Origin: Bacteroidales bacterium
GTDB taxonomy: Bacteria > Bacteroidota > Bacteroidia > Bacteroidales > UBA932
Direction: 5' to 3'
DNA length: 64,000 nt
Assembly: GCA_023667095.1 (NCBI GenBank)
Contig: JAMPAT010000001.1
Coordinates: 252,903 to 316,902 of the forward strand
Shown here piece by piece: positions 63,767-64,000 of the stretch (positions within the stretch are counted from its first letter, which is position 1; every line of letters starts with the position of its first letter). A program made the position numbers and the translations under genes. The notes beneath the pieces are model-generated. The model was not told the origin of the DNA. It saw only the letters and a program-made list of their open reading frames with translations, and ran no database searches.

Positions 63767-64000
63767 ATGACAGGGATTTTTGATTCAGGGGTCGGCGGAC
63801 TGTCCGTATTCAGGGAAATCTACAGGAGACTTCCCGGTGAAAGCTATATCTATTATTCTGACAACGCACATTGCCCATATGGGGAGAAGTCACAGGAATA
63901 TGTGACAGACAGGGCAAGGCAGATTACCGGATTCCTGATACGCAATGGGGCGGAAATCATTGTAGTAGCATGCAACACAGCCACAGCTGCGGCCATATCC
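63767..64000 (+). CDS. murI: Glutamate racemase, N-terminal part
   Basis: 78 codons, cut by the right edge of the window. MurI converts L- to D-glutamate for peptidoglycan. The N-terminal [20 protein letters not shown] holds the catalytic-site Asp6 and SGx[20 protein letters not shown] follows with the PYG motif, and the first catalytic cysteine is Cys69 in [15 protein letters not shown]. The ATG at 63767 is the only sensible start and lies directly after a strong -7 box. Confidence 0.93.
   Translation, partial: MTGIFDSGVGGLSVFREIYRRLPGESYIYYSDNAHCPYGEKSQEYVTDRARQITGFLIRNGAEIIVVACNTATAAAIS

Overview
The window comes from the chromosome of a Bacteroidota organism, most likely of the order Bacteroidales. 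The evidence is a SusC/SusD outer-membrane uptake locus with FecR and an ECF sigma factor, several families largely confined to Bacteroidota (DUF4293, DUF4465, DUF1735), many secreted glycoside hydrolases with lipoprotein or Sec signals, and repeated promoter-like sites of the phylum's TTTG-N19-21-TAnnTTTG type. I cannot assign a genus. The two window edges cut a PD-(D/E)XK (Rpn-type) nuclease gene on the left and murI on the right.

Layout. 0-3.5 kb: edge nuclease fragment, a nucleoside phosphorylase with a long leader made of a tandem 175-bp repeat, a DUF4293 membrane protein and a membrane-anchored LytTR regulator. 3.7-7.4 kb: fatty acid elongation operon fabH-fabK-fabF-fabZ, ending in a 19-bp perfect hairpin. 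7.5-10.4 kb: a thioesterase and the queuosine genes queF-queC-yhhQ, again behind a leader that holds a tandem (116/117-bp) repeat. 10.5-21.7 kb: small ferredoxin, AraC regulator, then a glycan-utilisation locus: fecR, susC (reading frame broken at a G9 tract), susD, GH18 endo-glycosidase, DUF1735/LamG lipoprotein, terminator, sigma factor. 21.8-26.3 kb: PepSY-type membrane protein and its lipoprotein neighbour, prfA, a YghO-like protein and tcdA. 26.3-27.5 kb: a DUF1016/YhcG nuclease gene lying between two copies of a 26-bp direct repeat. 27.6-38.2 kb: two GH43 enzymes, mazG, an acyl-CoA transferase, EamA transporter, BI-1 protein, SPFH-like lipoprotein, tRNA-Leu(GAG), DUF2147 protein, rpsP-rimM. 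38.5-46.3 kb: DUF4465 lipoprotein and a seven-gene lysine/diaminopimelate operon (dapE-lysC-dapB-dapA-dapD-aminotransferase-dapF). 46.4-50.3 kb: GH20 hexosaminidase and an MFS transporter with a structured leader. 50.3-59.6 kb: nine-gene operon for a fatty-acid-synthase-like or polyene-like lipid product. 59.8-64 kb: GH2 beta-galactosidase, an 830-bp non-coding stretch, murI.

How the genes fit together. GH18, SusC/D and DUF1735 proteins resemble the host N-glycan loci of gut Bacteroides; the GH20, GH2 and GH43 enzymes elsewhere in the window would process sugars of the same kinds of glycans. The dap operon supplies meso-diaminopimelate and lysine for the wall that MurI also feeds. The 50-59 kb operon (acyltransferase, ketosynthase, ACP, dehydratase, thioesterase, MMPL exporter, FAD oxidoreductase, ketoreductase, LolA-like carrier) has the core of aryl-polyene/flexirubin clusters but lacks any recognisable aromatic starter enzyme, and is the best candidate in the window for an undescribed pathway. 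All functions are read from sequence by eye; no database search was run.
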